Positions 12,557-25,400 of a stretch of 64,000 bases of DNA are shown in pieces. Position 1 is the stretch's first letter, and each line of letters starts with the position of its first letter. The notes beneath the pieces are model-generated. The model saw only the letters and a program-made list of their open reading frames with translations. It did not search any database and was not told the origin of the DNA. The stretch covers positions 37,878,373 to 37,942,372 of the forward strand of contig NC_087251.1 of NCBI RefSeq assembly GCF_037042905.1, read 5' to 3'. Origin of the DNA: Lytechinus pictus (Eukaryota; Echinodermata; Echinoidea; Temnopleuroida; Toxopneustidae). Position numbers and translations under genes: made by a program.

Positions 12557-15500
12557 CAGACAATCTGTATCTATTTTGAATCCCTGAAATTTAGAGTGCA
12601 CTTTAACGAAATGAAAACTTATTCTTCCATGTTTTTATCTTTCCAAAAGCTTTATATTTCGAGTGTATATGAATAGGGGACTATAACGTAACTAAATCGT
12701 TACAATACAAAAGATCAGATTGGATGTTCAGGAGACTGGTTTTAACTGGGGGGGGGGGGGGGTACGTGGATGAAAACATACTATGAGAACAACAAAAAAG
12801 TTTGATGATATCACACTCTTTTTATTTGACACCAATTGGGATTTAAGTTAGAATTTATAGCGATTATATGCATCAACTCTGTGCCACCAAAGCACTTGTA
12901 TTATTCTTCGGTGAGTGGTTGCAATAAAGCGGTGTTTTTTAAGAGAAAATCAACATGGTGACAACTCTCGATTGTTATTCAAACAGATAAACCCATTTAC
13001 ATCTTTATGGATGATCAATAAAATCCACATTCTCTAAAATATTTTTTTAGATATAACAATTTCCGTTCTACGACGCAATAGTTCAGTCACTAATTTGATC
13101 AGTTCAATGCATAAGCCTTTGGTAAACGATATTAGAAAGGATCCAAATAAAGATGTCGAAATTTGTGATTAGTTTTAAACAACCCACAAGTATTTTAACA
13201 TTTTAGACATCCTCCCATGCAGCGAAAGAACGAACAATTAACGAAGATGCATAATTATATATCCCTTCAGTTAATATACAAACATGATGAATTTAATTTC
13301 TTGATGTGATCTAAATAACATGCAGGCAGTGGCGACGACATGGTATTTTGATAGGGTGTGCATAACATTGACATAATTTTTATCTTAGTTGAAAAGTAGG
13401 GGATCATAGAATAATACACGGCCAGAATCTCTCATTTTCTTATTTACTTCCTCCTTTTTTCTTATTTTTCTTCCTTTTCCGTCTTTTTTTCCTATTTTCT
13501 TCAACTACTTGAAAATCATAAGGATGGTCGCCCCTATGCCCCCTCCATCCGTGGCAATTCCCCAAATAAATTGCTATAAAGTACACCTCCACTCTACTGC
13601 ATTGTGAGGGGGGCTATAAACATTTATATGCATATATTTTTCAACAGCAAACATGGTCATTAAGACACTAAAATATATTTATTGTGATTGCTCCGCTGTA
13701 TGCATTTATTTATCCTCAATTTTAGCTTGCATGCAATAGAATAGTATACCCCCCCCCCCATCCCTACATGCAAATTTCGCCACACAAGTCGGTGTCGTTA
13801 TTCGATATCGAAACATCATATCAGAATATTCATACGCCACAGTACAGTGAGTCACACACGATTTAATAATGCAACATCCAGATGCAATCTACTCAACGAC
13901 ATGATGACATGCATGCAAGCGAGTCAAGCATGAATTGAAATAACAAGATCAGTCACTCTTATTTTGACTGCCATAATTTCCAATATGAAAGAGCAGGCAA
14001 TATGGCCGATCAGCTTCAACTTGCTATCATAAAGCTCGAGTGTTAGCAGCGTATACACATCCAACATGATTGCTCCAACGTATATCCACATTGCTGAATT
14101 AGGCCTATATAAGAATTTAAAGCATTTCACACCCTCAGAAAAGTTTTAAGCAACCTTTAAGTTGGTTCACGTAAGATAAACCAATTATTGGTTAAAACAA
14201 GAGTTCATGAAATTGAACAGGGCTTCTTTTAACCAGCAATTAGTCGGTTCACCTTTTAACCGCTTTTGGGGTAGTTTCAAAATTTTCTGAGATTTTAAAT
14301 TAAGTGGCCGTCATAACATGGAGGCTTCCAGAGAACCTTCAATTAATATGTTATGAGCGTGGTGTGTAATGTAGCTGTGCCTAAATTTGAAACTGTTTTC
14401 TACAGATAGTGCCTACATTAAAAGGTAATATACACGTAGCTTCATGATAATAGTCTGTGATAAATAAATCTTTCATATACATGTAAAATGTGGTTTTACT
14501 AAAATCTAACACAAGTATAGAAAGTAGACATCGAAACCAGTATATTACTGTGTGCCTTTGAGGCTATAACAATAAGAGAATATTAATTGAAAATGATAAA
14601 ATATTCTATAGGAAGCATTGCGATGTTATTTTCACCTCCATCAATCATCGACATGTCTGTCGTTAAAGCTTGAATTGTATTATAAACCTATATATACGAC
14701 AAGAAAGAAAGACATTACAGCTGATTTAAAAACACGATTAACACATAACCTCTGCATGAGCCCTCGTGTAAAGTAGATCTTATATACACGCAATATACTA
14801 CGGATAATCATATAATTTTTGATGAAATAAAGGGAATAGCATTGCACCAGGCGAATGTGGTAATACTGTATATAAGTCGTACTCTAAAACCGAACTAATA
14901 AAAGTCATTTAAGTGATCAGCCAGATGTAACTATTATTTCAGCGATTAAAAAAAAACTATTTCCTAGTGGCATTTGACTTGAACAGTATTTTCTGAAGAG
15001 AATATAGATAAGCTTATGATTACATCAGTTGCTCACAGCTGGCTATTAATCTATAATCTAGTCATTTAACCATGTTTACTAGTTGGTTTTTAGAGTGTGA
15101 AAGGCCCTGAGAAACGAAAAGTATATTCTTTACAGCTTTATAGTCTAGTGCAAAAATGCCTTACATGTACATTGTGACAAATCTTTGAAACCCAAATATA
15201 CAATCATGACAAAAGTTTGAATATATACAATGCAAGTATAGATTCTACATCAATCATGCAAAGATTTTGAAAATTACCATGTACCATTTGCCAATAATTA
15301 TGTTTGTCTTTGCAAATGAAATATTTAGATTTAGATTTATCATGATAATACATCGTGTATAAAATAATTTTTTCTGATTTTTTTTTCTTCTTACCTCTGA
15401 TTGAAATGAAAATCATATTACCAAATGTTATAACACACTTTCAAGATTAAGATAAAAAGTGTATTGAAAATATTCGAAAATTAATGGTCCGCATCAAAAC

Positions 15501-15931
15501 GAATCTCAAATATTAATGCATAATTAAGCATGTTAATATTAGCAGGTGTGTTTCAAAAACAAGTTGGTGTTCCTAGAGAGCCATCCCCTGAAGTAGTAAA
15601 ATCACAATATGTATCTGTTTCTGTTTATGGTAACTCCCGTAGGAACTTGGCAGGACAGCATTTTGCTAAACGCCAAGCCAGTATATAACCAATTACCTAG
15701 GAAACATTTTACATCTAGGTTAATCAGTCACAGTGGCTGACCTTATCTCGAGATTGAACTTAACACCATCGAGTGTATTATAAGTAACAATTTTAATGGA
15801 GTTGTAATAATACCCACATATATTGACCTAAAAAGTGCAAACATTTGACACTGGAGTAAAATGACTGGTGTAGTCCAATCAACAACAATATTTGCCGAAT
15901 GACACACACACTGTGTTAATCGTGCTAATTT
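12557..15931. other. Gene-free stretch
   Basis: AT-rich, with a long G run near 12750, a C run near 13750, and a word CCTTTTAACCGCTTTTGGGG near 14250 that has a relative near 18433. No exon supported. Confidence 0.45.
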
Positions 15932-17065
15932 TCAAGACTTAATACTCCCAAGAAAGTCCCCTTGAAAACTGCTTTGATTATTCAATTCAAACTTAAGAGA
16001 GCTAAGATCAGCAGGGACACTGAGAATGGTGATGTTTTCGAGTTCATGCCGACGGGTTGTTAGTTGTGACTTAGCAGAGAACACTGTGGCTGTGCTGCTA
16101 TCAGAAGATATAGCGCTTTCTGCCATAGAAATCATGTTACGTAATATATCCACAGTGCGCTGAAGACCATCAATGTGGGCAGCCATCTCACTTTCCTTAT
16201 CCTCCTTGGTCTTGTGGAGGGTGTTGATAAGACGGGCCTGTTCGTTCTGTATTATGGTGAGGAACTCTCGGGCCCGTCTCTGCACATCCTTCTGGGCTCG
16301 GTCGGATCTTCTCTGGAGGTCTTTGGCGATCTGCACCGTACACTCAATGGCGGTTGAGAACACACCGAGCTTACGCTTGCAGTCGGCTAGGATTAGCCGG
16401 ATTTGATCTCGTTCTCGATCCGCTGCGACGGCAAGAGTCACAACCCTGTGTGGAGGTCGGGCATGGTCAGTCTGACCACACTCACCACATATCGCCAGCT
16501 CACAAGCTTCACAATACACTGCTACAGTGCGATCATCATGTTCTGGGCAATAGTAAACAAGATTTGTATTTTCCTCTCCATCTCCTGGACTGCGAATGCA
16601 CTGTCCAGCTGCTAGCCATGCTTCAATGTCCCGCATCACATGGTGACGTAGAGCTCGGATCCTCCGATGGGCCCTCACACAATCCTCACAAAGAAACTCA
16701 CAGCAGTTGAGACAACGAGAAGTTGCGGGAGAGTTATCCTCGCAGTTTGAACAGGTGTATGTGGTCCCATTGGGTGCTCCACATGGCAGATCTTCCAGTG
16801 GCTTCTGAATCGAAGTGACAAGGTCCAGGAGATTCGAAAGCACGAAGTTATTCTTCAAGTCTGCCACACCCTCTCCTTGCAACGGGGTCTGCTCTCGACA
16901 TGTCGGACATATCACCGTGTCATGGACCGTGGGCGCCATACGAAGCAGACACTCCTGACAAAATGTGTGCAGACATTGCAACACCTTCGGTCGCCGGAAG
17001 CTGTCCAAACATATCTGACACTCTAAAAAATCCCCAATCTTCTCAAGCAATGATGATGCCGCCAT
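15932..17065 (-). CDS. TRIM-type RING / B-box / coiled-coil protein
   Basis: A single uninterrupted ORF of 377 residues. The N-terminus holds a C3HC4 RING (C16, C19, C31, H33, C36, C39, C53, C56), the E2-binding module of TRIM ubiquitin ligases. A B-box 1-like Cys/His cluster spans about 105-142 (C105, C108, C118, C121, C126, C129, then His) and a B-box 2 about 173-206 (C173, H176, C185, C188, C193, C196, H201, H206). A heptad-like charged helix, presumably coiled coil, covers about 210-320. There is no C-terminal NHL, filamin, SPRY or PHD domain: the last 50 residues are unstructured-looking, so it resembles a short TRIM. The start is set by AATATGGCGGCATC, the first ATG before the RING. Predicted role: ubiquitin E3 ligase in cytoplasm or nucleus; substrate unknown. 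The intronless form suggests retroposition or lineage expansion, which is inference. Confidence 0.9.
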   Translation of the reverse strand: MAASSLLEKIGDFLECQICLDSFRRPKVLQCLHTFCQECLLRMAPTVHDTVICPTCREQTPLQGEGVADLKNNFVLSNLLDLVTSIQKPLEDLPCGAPNGTTYTCSNCEDNSPATSRCLNCCEFLCEDCVRAHRRIRALRHHVMRDIEAWLAAGQCIRSPGDGEENTNLVYYCPEHDDRTVAVYCEACELAICGECGQTDHARPPHRVVTLAVAADRERDQIRLILADCKRKLGVFSTAIECTVQIAKDLQRRSDRAQKDVQRRAREFLTIIQNEQARLINTLHKTKEDKESEMAAHIDGLQRTVDILRNMISMAESAISSDSSTATVFSAKSQLTTRRHELENITILSVPADLSSLKFELNNQSSFQGDFLGSIKS

Positions 17066-17219
17066 ATTTTCGGTTTCATTTCAATGCCATGCATGCAATG
17101 CGTAACCGTATGCGAGTTCCCCTCCCACTCCCAAGCACGTCTACGGAAGATAGCAAGTACATAAAACGAGTGGAGTGCTGAACGAATCGCCAGTGGTTGT
17201 GTGCCTGCATTACACATTA

Positions 17220-19160
17220 CTCACTCATCCTCGCGCTAACGTGTGCATTTTCATATTCCATTTCATGAAAGAAACGGTGTGTACCGAAGCTATCATCTTC
17301 ACTCTCTTCTATATTCCAATGAGTATAACTACATCCACTGTAGTCTTGCACGCTATACTCATGGATGCGTATTGAATGTTAGTGTTTTGTTATTATTTTT
17401 TTTAAGTGGGAGTATCTTGAATAGTCCTTTCCTTTCAAAATTATTTATTTGCTATAATATTGTAAAATGTTCATAATATGTTTACTACAATTTAGCGTCT
17501 ATGTTAAAATGAAACTATATGTCACTATATGGGCCTAGAACATCACTGAAATTCAGTAAAATAAAAAAGATATACTATCCATATACTCTGTGTATATCTC
17601 TTCCTCCCCCTCTCTCTCTCCCTCTCATGCCCCCTCTCGCTTTTGTTATCTTCTTTTCTCCGGCTAATCTCTGTATTTCTCATCCTCTCTCACTTTCATT
17701 TTCCCTTTCTGTTCATCTCTCCCATTCACCCATTTCACTCTCCAGTTTTTCGAATCCTTTCCTATGACTCTGACTCTTCATCTCTCTCTCCCCCTCCACC
17801 CTCTCTCTCTCACTCTCTTTCTATTTAATTATGACCAGAAAGAATAATTCACGCTTAAAATCTCCTAATTCCAGAACCTTGAAGTGTCCTCGGGATGGTA
17901 TGATCAAATTCGTTGTATGTGAAAAACTGTCGAAATCAGAGAATAAGAAACAAAATGATGCACTTGTTAATAGTACAAAATAATATAAAGAACACACTTA
18001 TAACATGAATGTAGTTAAAGGGATCGATGTATGCATCCTGCTAACACTCATCGTTTCTCTCAGCTTTTACACGTCAAAATAATGATTTCGTCATTGGAAT
18101 CGGGTCTGGATTACAAGGCTGGTGATGAGGTGTGTTGCACACGTGTATGGGACATAATCTCCGATTGTGTCAGCTACATTACATCCCATATTCACGCTCG
18201 ACATCACTTTTAATTACCATTTTTTCATCAATTTTCCCCACCCCTTGCCGTTACTCATAGTACAGCCCTTCCTTCTTTTCATCTTCATGAAAGGCATCAT
18301 TATTTTCAGTCACAAAACCCGCGTATTCAGTATCTATACAGGGCTTACAGGCTGAATAATGCTACACACCTTCCTGGTTAAAGGAATAAAATTGCACTCA
18401 ACATTCAATTTTAAAGGGAAAATGTTGTTCGCCTTTTAACCGTTATTTTGGGGATAACTTTGGCATTCGTTAAAAAAAAAAAGGTATATAGGATCATTCT
18501 TGAGAATTATTATTAAGAAGAAGGGGTTCTTTTACCCAAATTTTGTTCCACTCTACCCTTTATAATTATATTGCAGCGAGTTGTGGAAAGTAACCGAGAT
18601 AACAATCTTCTAATCCTACACATTAAGAAATAGGGTGAAAGAAAGGTGTAACTTTGCGGGAAAAGGTGCAGAGCGAGTATTCGAGCATCGTTGCACCTTT
18701 CACTCGCCGCCAAAATTATTGCATAATTCGCATATTTTATGAATTTGTTACGCTTGTCTGATTGTTTTGGGAAGAGTACTTTCAAGAAAAGTGGTTTAAG
18801 CATGTCTCTTAGTATTATTATTTTTAATTTGGTGGGGGTACGTATAGAACTCTTTTCCTAATTTGCACCTATCACTATCAGAGAGGTGCAAAGTTGCACC
18901 TTTCCAAAAAGGTAGAAAGTTGCACCCTAAAAGTGCGCCCAGCGTGACATCTACATAGGAGGATCCAGGGTACGAGGGCCCGGTCCTCCCCCCCCCCCTT
19001 ATTGACGGAGCAAAAAAAAGGGGGGAAGAAAGAAAAAAAAGAAAAAGAAGGGAAAGAGAGGAGGAAAAAAAAGAAGAGGAAAAATAAGAGGAGGAATTAA
19101 GACAAAAGAATAAATTAAGGCCAGGGGGGAGACTTGGAAAAAAAAGCTTTCATGTCTCTA
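17220..19160. other. Gene-free stretch upstream of the TRIM gene
   Basis: Holds C/T-rich low-complexity sequence (17600-17830), a cluster of AAAGTTGCACC-type words in both orientations at 18640-18935, and a purine-rich tract with long A and G runs at about 19010-19140. No exon supported. Confidence 0.45.
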
Positions 19161-19164
19161 TATA

Positions 19165-20705
19165 AAATTTTCGCTCGCCCACCGTGCTCGCATTGCCTGT
19201 TCGATGAGATATACATATCTTGCTAATAGGCTGATACGGAGCTTTGAAATATCAAGTTTTGATGTCAAAATACAAACCATATTTCAGCTCGGACATCGAG
19301 CTATCATTATTAAGTTTGATTTGCAAATTGATTTTTTAATCTGTAGAATGTCCGTTTTATGGTTTGAATATTAACGTTTTCAGCTTGTGTATGCGCTCGC
19401 ATTATTTGATTTGCCAAGCTCCTATTATCTTCGTGCACGCAATAAAGTGTTCAAAATATCCCTTTTCAGGTGTCTGATTGTCGAAACATAGGCCTATATG
19501 AGCTATAGTACTTTGCGCTCTCATTTGATTGGTGAGTTATGTATAGGCCTACCTCTATATTAATAACAAACTACTTAAATTCCCATTTTTATGAGTTTAT
19601 CAAAAATTTCGGCTCGCGATTTGCGTTCGCATCAATTGTTACAAATTTTATGTTAACCCATGCATCCTATTCATAATTACAAATGTGCTTAAAATGTCCA
19701 GTTTTCAGGCTTCAATATCAATAAATTTCACGCTCTTATTAGGCTCATTAGGTTAACAAATAAGATATTAGGCCTAACATTTTCATAAATTCCTAATAAC
19801 TAAATTGTCCCTTTTCAGGATGGAATATCGACAAGATTCATCTCGCATTTAGGAAGAGGAATAGGAAGATTATCGTTTTCAAATGATGACAAATGTCTTT
19901 AGAATGTCCCGGTTCTAGGTCAAAATAATAATGAAATATATCAGCTCGCATCATTTATTAAGTGCGATCCAAATCCGCTTCACAATTTTCCTACACAGTG
20001 CTTGAAAAAGTGCTTAAATTGACATTTTTTCAGATTGGAATATCAAATATTTTCAGCTCACGCTTCGCGCTCGCATTTTTGATTTTCATGATAAAACATA
20101 TATTATTCAGAATGCTCTGATTCTTTCTAACTCTAAAAAAAAGCGCACGCCTGTTTGTTGATATACGCAGCTTGATCTTATTCAAACGTGCTTAAATTAT
20201 CCAGTTTCAGATCAGTATATATCAGCGCTTCGTGCTCGATAAATGTAGGAAGGTACCAAATTATCCATCCTTTTTCATGATTTAAAAAACATGAATAGAG
20301 TGTTCCGTTTTTAGGTTTGAAATCTCATTTTTCCGGTTGCGCTTCGCGCTCGCATCAATCGTATATTTATATACCTATCCCGTTCAAGATTACAAAAAGT
20401 GCTTGGAATGTCAATTTTTTAGGTGGTAATGTCAATTTTTTTTCAGCTCGCGTTTCGCGCTCGCATTATTTTCTCGTTTAAATACGTATCTTCTATATGG
20501 CTAACTGCAAAAATCTCTTAATAGGTCCCTTTTCGATCAGGCCAGAATGCATATTACAAAATTTCTGCTCGCGCTCGCAGTAATTATCTTGTTACATACG
20601 CCATGTACGCAGGATCACAAGCATTGCCCAGAATGTTCAATTTTCAGGACAAAATATATGAAATATCCAAAAAATTTAGCTCGTGCTTTGCGCCCGCACT
20701 ATTTA
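19165..20705. repeat. Decayed tandem array, about 110-bp period
   Basis: A core resembling TTTTCAGCTCGCGCTTCGCG followed by CTCGCAT recurs about 14 times, at roughly 19173, 19287, 19380, 19510, 19610, 19726, 19838, 19942, 20052, 20222, 20334, 20443, 20558 and 20674. Spacing is mostly 100-116 bp. Each unit also has a second semi-conserved word, GTGCTTAGAATGTCC then TTTTCAGG, 30-50 bp before the core. Copies are strongly diverged, so the array is old. The core contains the self-complementary word GCGCTTCGCGC. Confidence 0.8.
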
Positions 20706-20709
20706 AGGT

Positions 20710-22352
20710 GGGCTTAGTAGATTATTACATATTTAAATTATGTTGTGCTGTAAAAATAAAGCTAAGAAGTAACTGTTAGGACTACCTCTTCAAAGAAACA
20801 AACAAAACAACTTTGATTGGCCGATCGGGAAAATATGGGTGAACAAAAAATTCGCGCCCATCCCCTATTGGCGAAAGCTGGATCCGCCCCTAATCTTGTC
20901 TGCACCTTTAAAGGTTCAAAGTTGAACCTATTTTTCTTAGTGCGTATGGTGAAGAGGCTGCGGAGCAAATTTTGAAAGTGGGGACGTGGAAAAGGAACTT
21001 CTTCTTTTGAAAAGGGCTCTAGAAAAATTACCAAAAGAGCATATCTGCCCCTCTCGAAATGACAAAATGCATGCATGGGTGTTCATATTTCAGGAAACGT
21101 TATTCACGTGGAATCAGGGGCGGCGTAACATATATTCATTTGGGTGGGGCGATTAAAGGACACTAATATGTCAAGGGGGCATTTATGGTTCCCGGGGCAC
21201 TGTAAGGTGGGAGAACAAATGCATTCATGTTCGTTGAATAGAAATTACGCAATATGCCTTCTCTGTACTGTATACGTGCCATTTCAGGGACGAAAAAAGG
21301 AAATGAATACGAAAAAAGAGGGAAATATTTCACAATATTACAAAAACTGAGAGAATCAACTTCAGAAATTAAAATGTGCAATTTAAAAAAGTGTTACCTC
21401 ACTAATGGTAAATTTCATTAAAAAAATCCTATAGGAAATTATGGAGGCAAGTGCCCCCTGTCCCTTTCGGTTCTTCTACCCCAGCAGAAAGGAAACGGTG
21501 CTAATATAATATATAGACATAATATACTGATCTATTATTATGTAAAAAAGCAAACATTTAATCCGAGCTGGACATCTTTACATTACTAGAAGGCAAAACC
21601 CCGCGGCAAAATTGGGCCAATATTTACACCACTTAAACAATAGATATCATTTCATTCTTGAAAATTGGGAGATGTTTGTCATATTGTACAGCCCCTTGCC
21701 CCCCCCCCTCGATTTACGCCTGTAACCAAATTTCATACTAGTAACAAAACTTCATCGAATATTTTTTTTTACTCTCTTGATTGCACAAACAGCAAAAAAA
21801 AAAACACTCCAACATAACTAAACGCCCCGACCCCATCTCGCTTCGAAATTGTCAACTATTTTTCAAGAGGGTTTACGTGCATTTATGCATATACACCAAC
21901 TGATATACACGCTAGGTCTCAGCAAGGAGATATCAGAAGTGATATCTCCTTGGTCTCAGTCAAGTATCTTTGCTTTTATCAGAGATGTATACATGGACAC
22001 GATAATGATGTAATATAGTGATTTTACGATTTACGCAATACCCGATGGACGAGTCTACTTAAATCATAGGGTCCACAAAATCAAACTATTAATTATTAAA
22101 CGATATAATGCTCCCAATTTAAAAATGATTGATTGTAAAATAATTAACAAATAGTGTTCTGAACACAATTATTTGAATTAGTGGCTGCCGAATTAATTCT
22201 ATCATCATAAAAACATATATTTTAATAAATGCATGAAATAAATATCCCTAATATTGTGCAGTAGAACGCGCTAAATAGCCTTGTTGCTATCGAATATCAC
22301 TATCGTATCGAAGGTGTGGTTTTTTGCGAAGAAGACGTTGAGTTAGCTCAAA
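20710..22352. other. Gene-free stretch before the desaturase gene
   Basis: No exon seen. A short inverted repeat (AAGGAGATATCA... TGATATCTCCTT) lies at about 21925-21951. The desaturase promoter and 5'UTR should lie near the right end of this block; no TATA box is obvious close to the start codon. Confidence 0.4.
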
Positions 22353-22434
22353 ATGGGGGGATCTGTGTCAAGATCAGATTTTGCATGGGTTTATACCGAT
22401 GAACCACATCTCACAAGAAGGAAAGAAATGCTGA
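22353..22434 (+). CDS. DEGS1: DEGS1 exon 1 (coding part)
   Basis: Starts at ATG in CTCAAAATGGGG and ends CTGA|GTAAGT, phase 1. Encodes the conserved WVYTDEPH segment that precedes the first membrane span. The 5'UTR limit is not visible. Confidence 0.93.
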
Positions 22435-25400
22435 GTAAGTATCGGAAATTATATTTTGATCCTTTAAATTGTCGGGATTGAGCTGAGGTTTGGAGCGGGA
22501 CTTGAGATCCTGCTTTGATCAGGGAATAAAAATAAGTAACGGTCCCACGTATTGCTTTCTACGCAGGCTTGGCAACGTCGGACTCGGATGGTCTAAACTA
22601 AAGTCCACCGCACACATTACGACTGTTCGCAATCGCGCAATCCGATTTCAGAATAAAATGTAGTAGAATTAGTGGGACTATGCTATCATCCTTCTTAGAA
22701 TAAAAGCGAATTTATCTACCGTAGACGTAGTCGTACGATTGGTTACGATTTTAAACTAATTTGGCCTGTACTCTTAAATAAATGCTTACAATCTTTCAAA
22801 ATGGTTAAATTAGTTTTCATTCAATTAATTTTAACCTCAAATAAAATGATAATATACTGGTATTCCATTCACATTTTCAGAAAATGAGCAAACTGTCATA
22901 AGGTGTGCGGTGGCCTTAACGTAACGACTAACGTTTAACTCAGTAACTGATCGAAGTTGACTGTTACTTTTATTCTAAGTTAGCAACAACAAAAAAAGTT
23001 AGTCTGGCACCAAATTTACCCACAACTCAGACGAAAATAGTCATATTACTATTAGCAGGCCCCAGGATATTGCTTGTTCACCCAATCCAATTGAACAATT
23101 AATTGTGTAATTATGGTTAAATAAAGTTTGGTGAATTTCATGAGAATGATCACGTGTTTGATATGATTGAATTAATGAAGTGTTCGGTAATACGATCCAC
23201 TATCATATAGTCAGTAAGATTCCCAACCAAGATTCCTTAAACATTGTAGGCCTATTTGTTTTTGATTTTGGACTCGGACTCATCTCGGAAGATTGATGGA
23301 TTGAGCTGAAGAATGAATTAGATGATGATTTCTAGGAATCTAGCTAGTATTAAGATGATGCTAGTATTAGTGATTCATTATAATTATTCCTTATAAAACT
23401 TCTCTTTCAGAAAAATATCCCGAGATCAAGAGGCTTATGGGTTATGACACTAACATTGCGAACATCATGCTTGCCATGGTCCTGGTCCAAGTAATCACAT
23501 CGTACCTCCTCCGCAACGAATCGTGGATGACCATTGTCATCGTAGGCTACTGCTTTGGAGGGGTGGTCAATCATTCCATGACCCTAGCTCTTCACGAGGT
23601 TGGTCATAACTTGGCCTATGGGCATGCAAGACCATTGTGGAACAGGATAATAGGATTCATTGGTAATCTGGTGATTGGAGTACCTGTTTCAATCTCTTTC
23701 AAAAGATACCACCAGGATCATCATAAGTATCAGGTAAAGATTTGTTGAATTATTCATTTTTTTTAAATTCTTTTAGCAGGATGACTCTATCTGTACTTTA
23801 TACACTTTACCCTTTGAGGCCCAGCAGCATAAATACAAATTTAACATTCATGAAGAGTAATGATACAAGTTCTATAAAATGGGTTTTTACTTTTTTACTC
23901 TCTCTTGAACTGCTGAAAGTGGCAGATGACCAATTCGGATCCCCCCCATGACAAAAAGAAATTTGGAATAAAATGTTCTTGTATAGATTGTTTGAATATT
24001 CTTCTGCAAGAATCTTTTACCCTGAAGGAGGCAGATGTAACCTGAAGAAGAATATTTCCAATACTTCAGATTCGAATCTGGTACATCCAACTATTGTATA
24101 TTTTGTAGATATGTTGACAATCTGTTTCTGTTTATACATGTTTTTTTTCTCTCTCTCTCTCTTGGATTGGGATTAGGAGGTAATCAATTATTGTTCCATT
24201 TGTGGTGTGCATAGACAAACCCTATTGTTTTATTATTTTAGATATTATATTCACTATTCAATTGACAGTTTCATTATTGTTTTTGTATAGGGTGAAGACA
24301 CTTTGGATCCTGATATTCCATCAGAATGGGAGGGTATTCTCTTCCGAAAGCCATTTACTAAAGCTATCTGGATGCTACTACAACCAGCTTTCTATGCCTT
24401 CAGACCATTTATCAAGAGACCGAAGGTAATTATATACAATTAACACACAGAACATATGGCATTCACTGCTCCGAGTGCTACGCCATCAGAGCTCTGAAGA
24501 CACTTATAGAAGAAACTAAAAGCAAAATTCTATCCATATCATTTGAAAAAATGAATTTTATACATTTTTTATTGGTAATGTTGGATTGTTTTATCAAGTC
24601 TTTGAGCTTATTTGGAATATTATCTTGATGTTATGTTCCAATAACCTAAAACCAGTTAAAGTGATGAGTTGCACAAATAGACCCAAATACATTCACTGGA
24701 AGACATATACACGTATCAAATAATTTTCATTATTGTGGTTGTGGAGTAACTCTGGTAAAAACTGAAAACTAAGGTTAGTCTGATTTCTGCCATTGACTTT
24801 AACACGGCAAAAACTCAGGTAAAAACAACCTGAGTTTTCTCAGGTAAAAAGTTTTATGCAACAGGCCCAAGTAATATTAATGACTGCATTTTACTATGTG
24901 CAGTTAAGTCATATTCTGCGTTTCATTCATATATTGTGGTCTATCGAATATTTTGCCAGGTCCCCAGCAAGCTTGAGGTCATCAACCTGATAGTGCAGCT
25001 GGTCTTCAATGCAGCCATCATCTACTTCTTCAGCCTGAAGGCGTACATCTATCTCATCCTGGGGTCCATCTTGACCATGGGACTTCATCCTCTAGCCGGT
25101 CACTTCATCTCGGAGCATTACCTCTATGAGGAAGGACATGAGACCTACTCGTACTATGGGCCTTTCAATTACATTGCCTTCAATGTCGGATACCATATGG
25201 AGCACCACGACTTCCCCAACATTCCTGGTTACAAACTTCCTCTGGTGAGTTTACTTACAGTCGTTGAATTGCACTGTTGCTTCCATTTGACTGTACAGAC
25301 AGATTTGCATTGATATCCTCAAATATATCATATTCATAATGGGGTTGAAAAGTATTCCCTTTCCCCTGATTTTGGCAATGTATGATTGCGTCATTGTACA

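Noticed and set aside
16173..17181. Several plus-strand ORFs opposite the TRIM gene
   Set aside because: Antisense shadows of a strong coding ORF; no domains.
23742..24429. Short ORFs between desaturase exons
   Set aside because: They run through intron sequence; only the GT/AG-bounded segments match the desaturase family.
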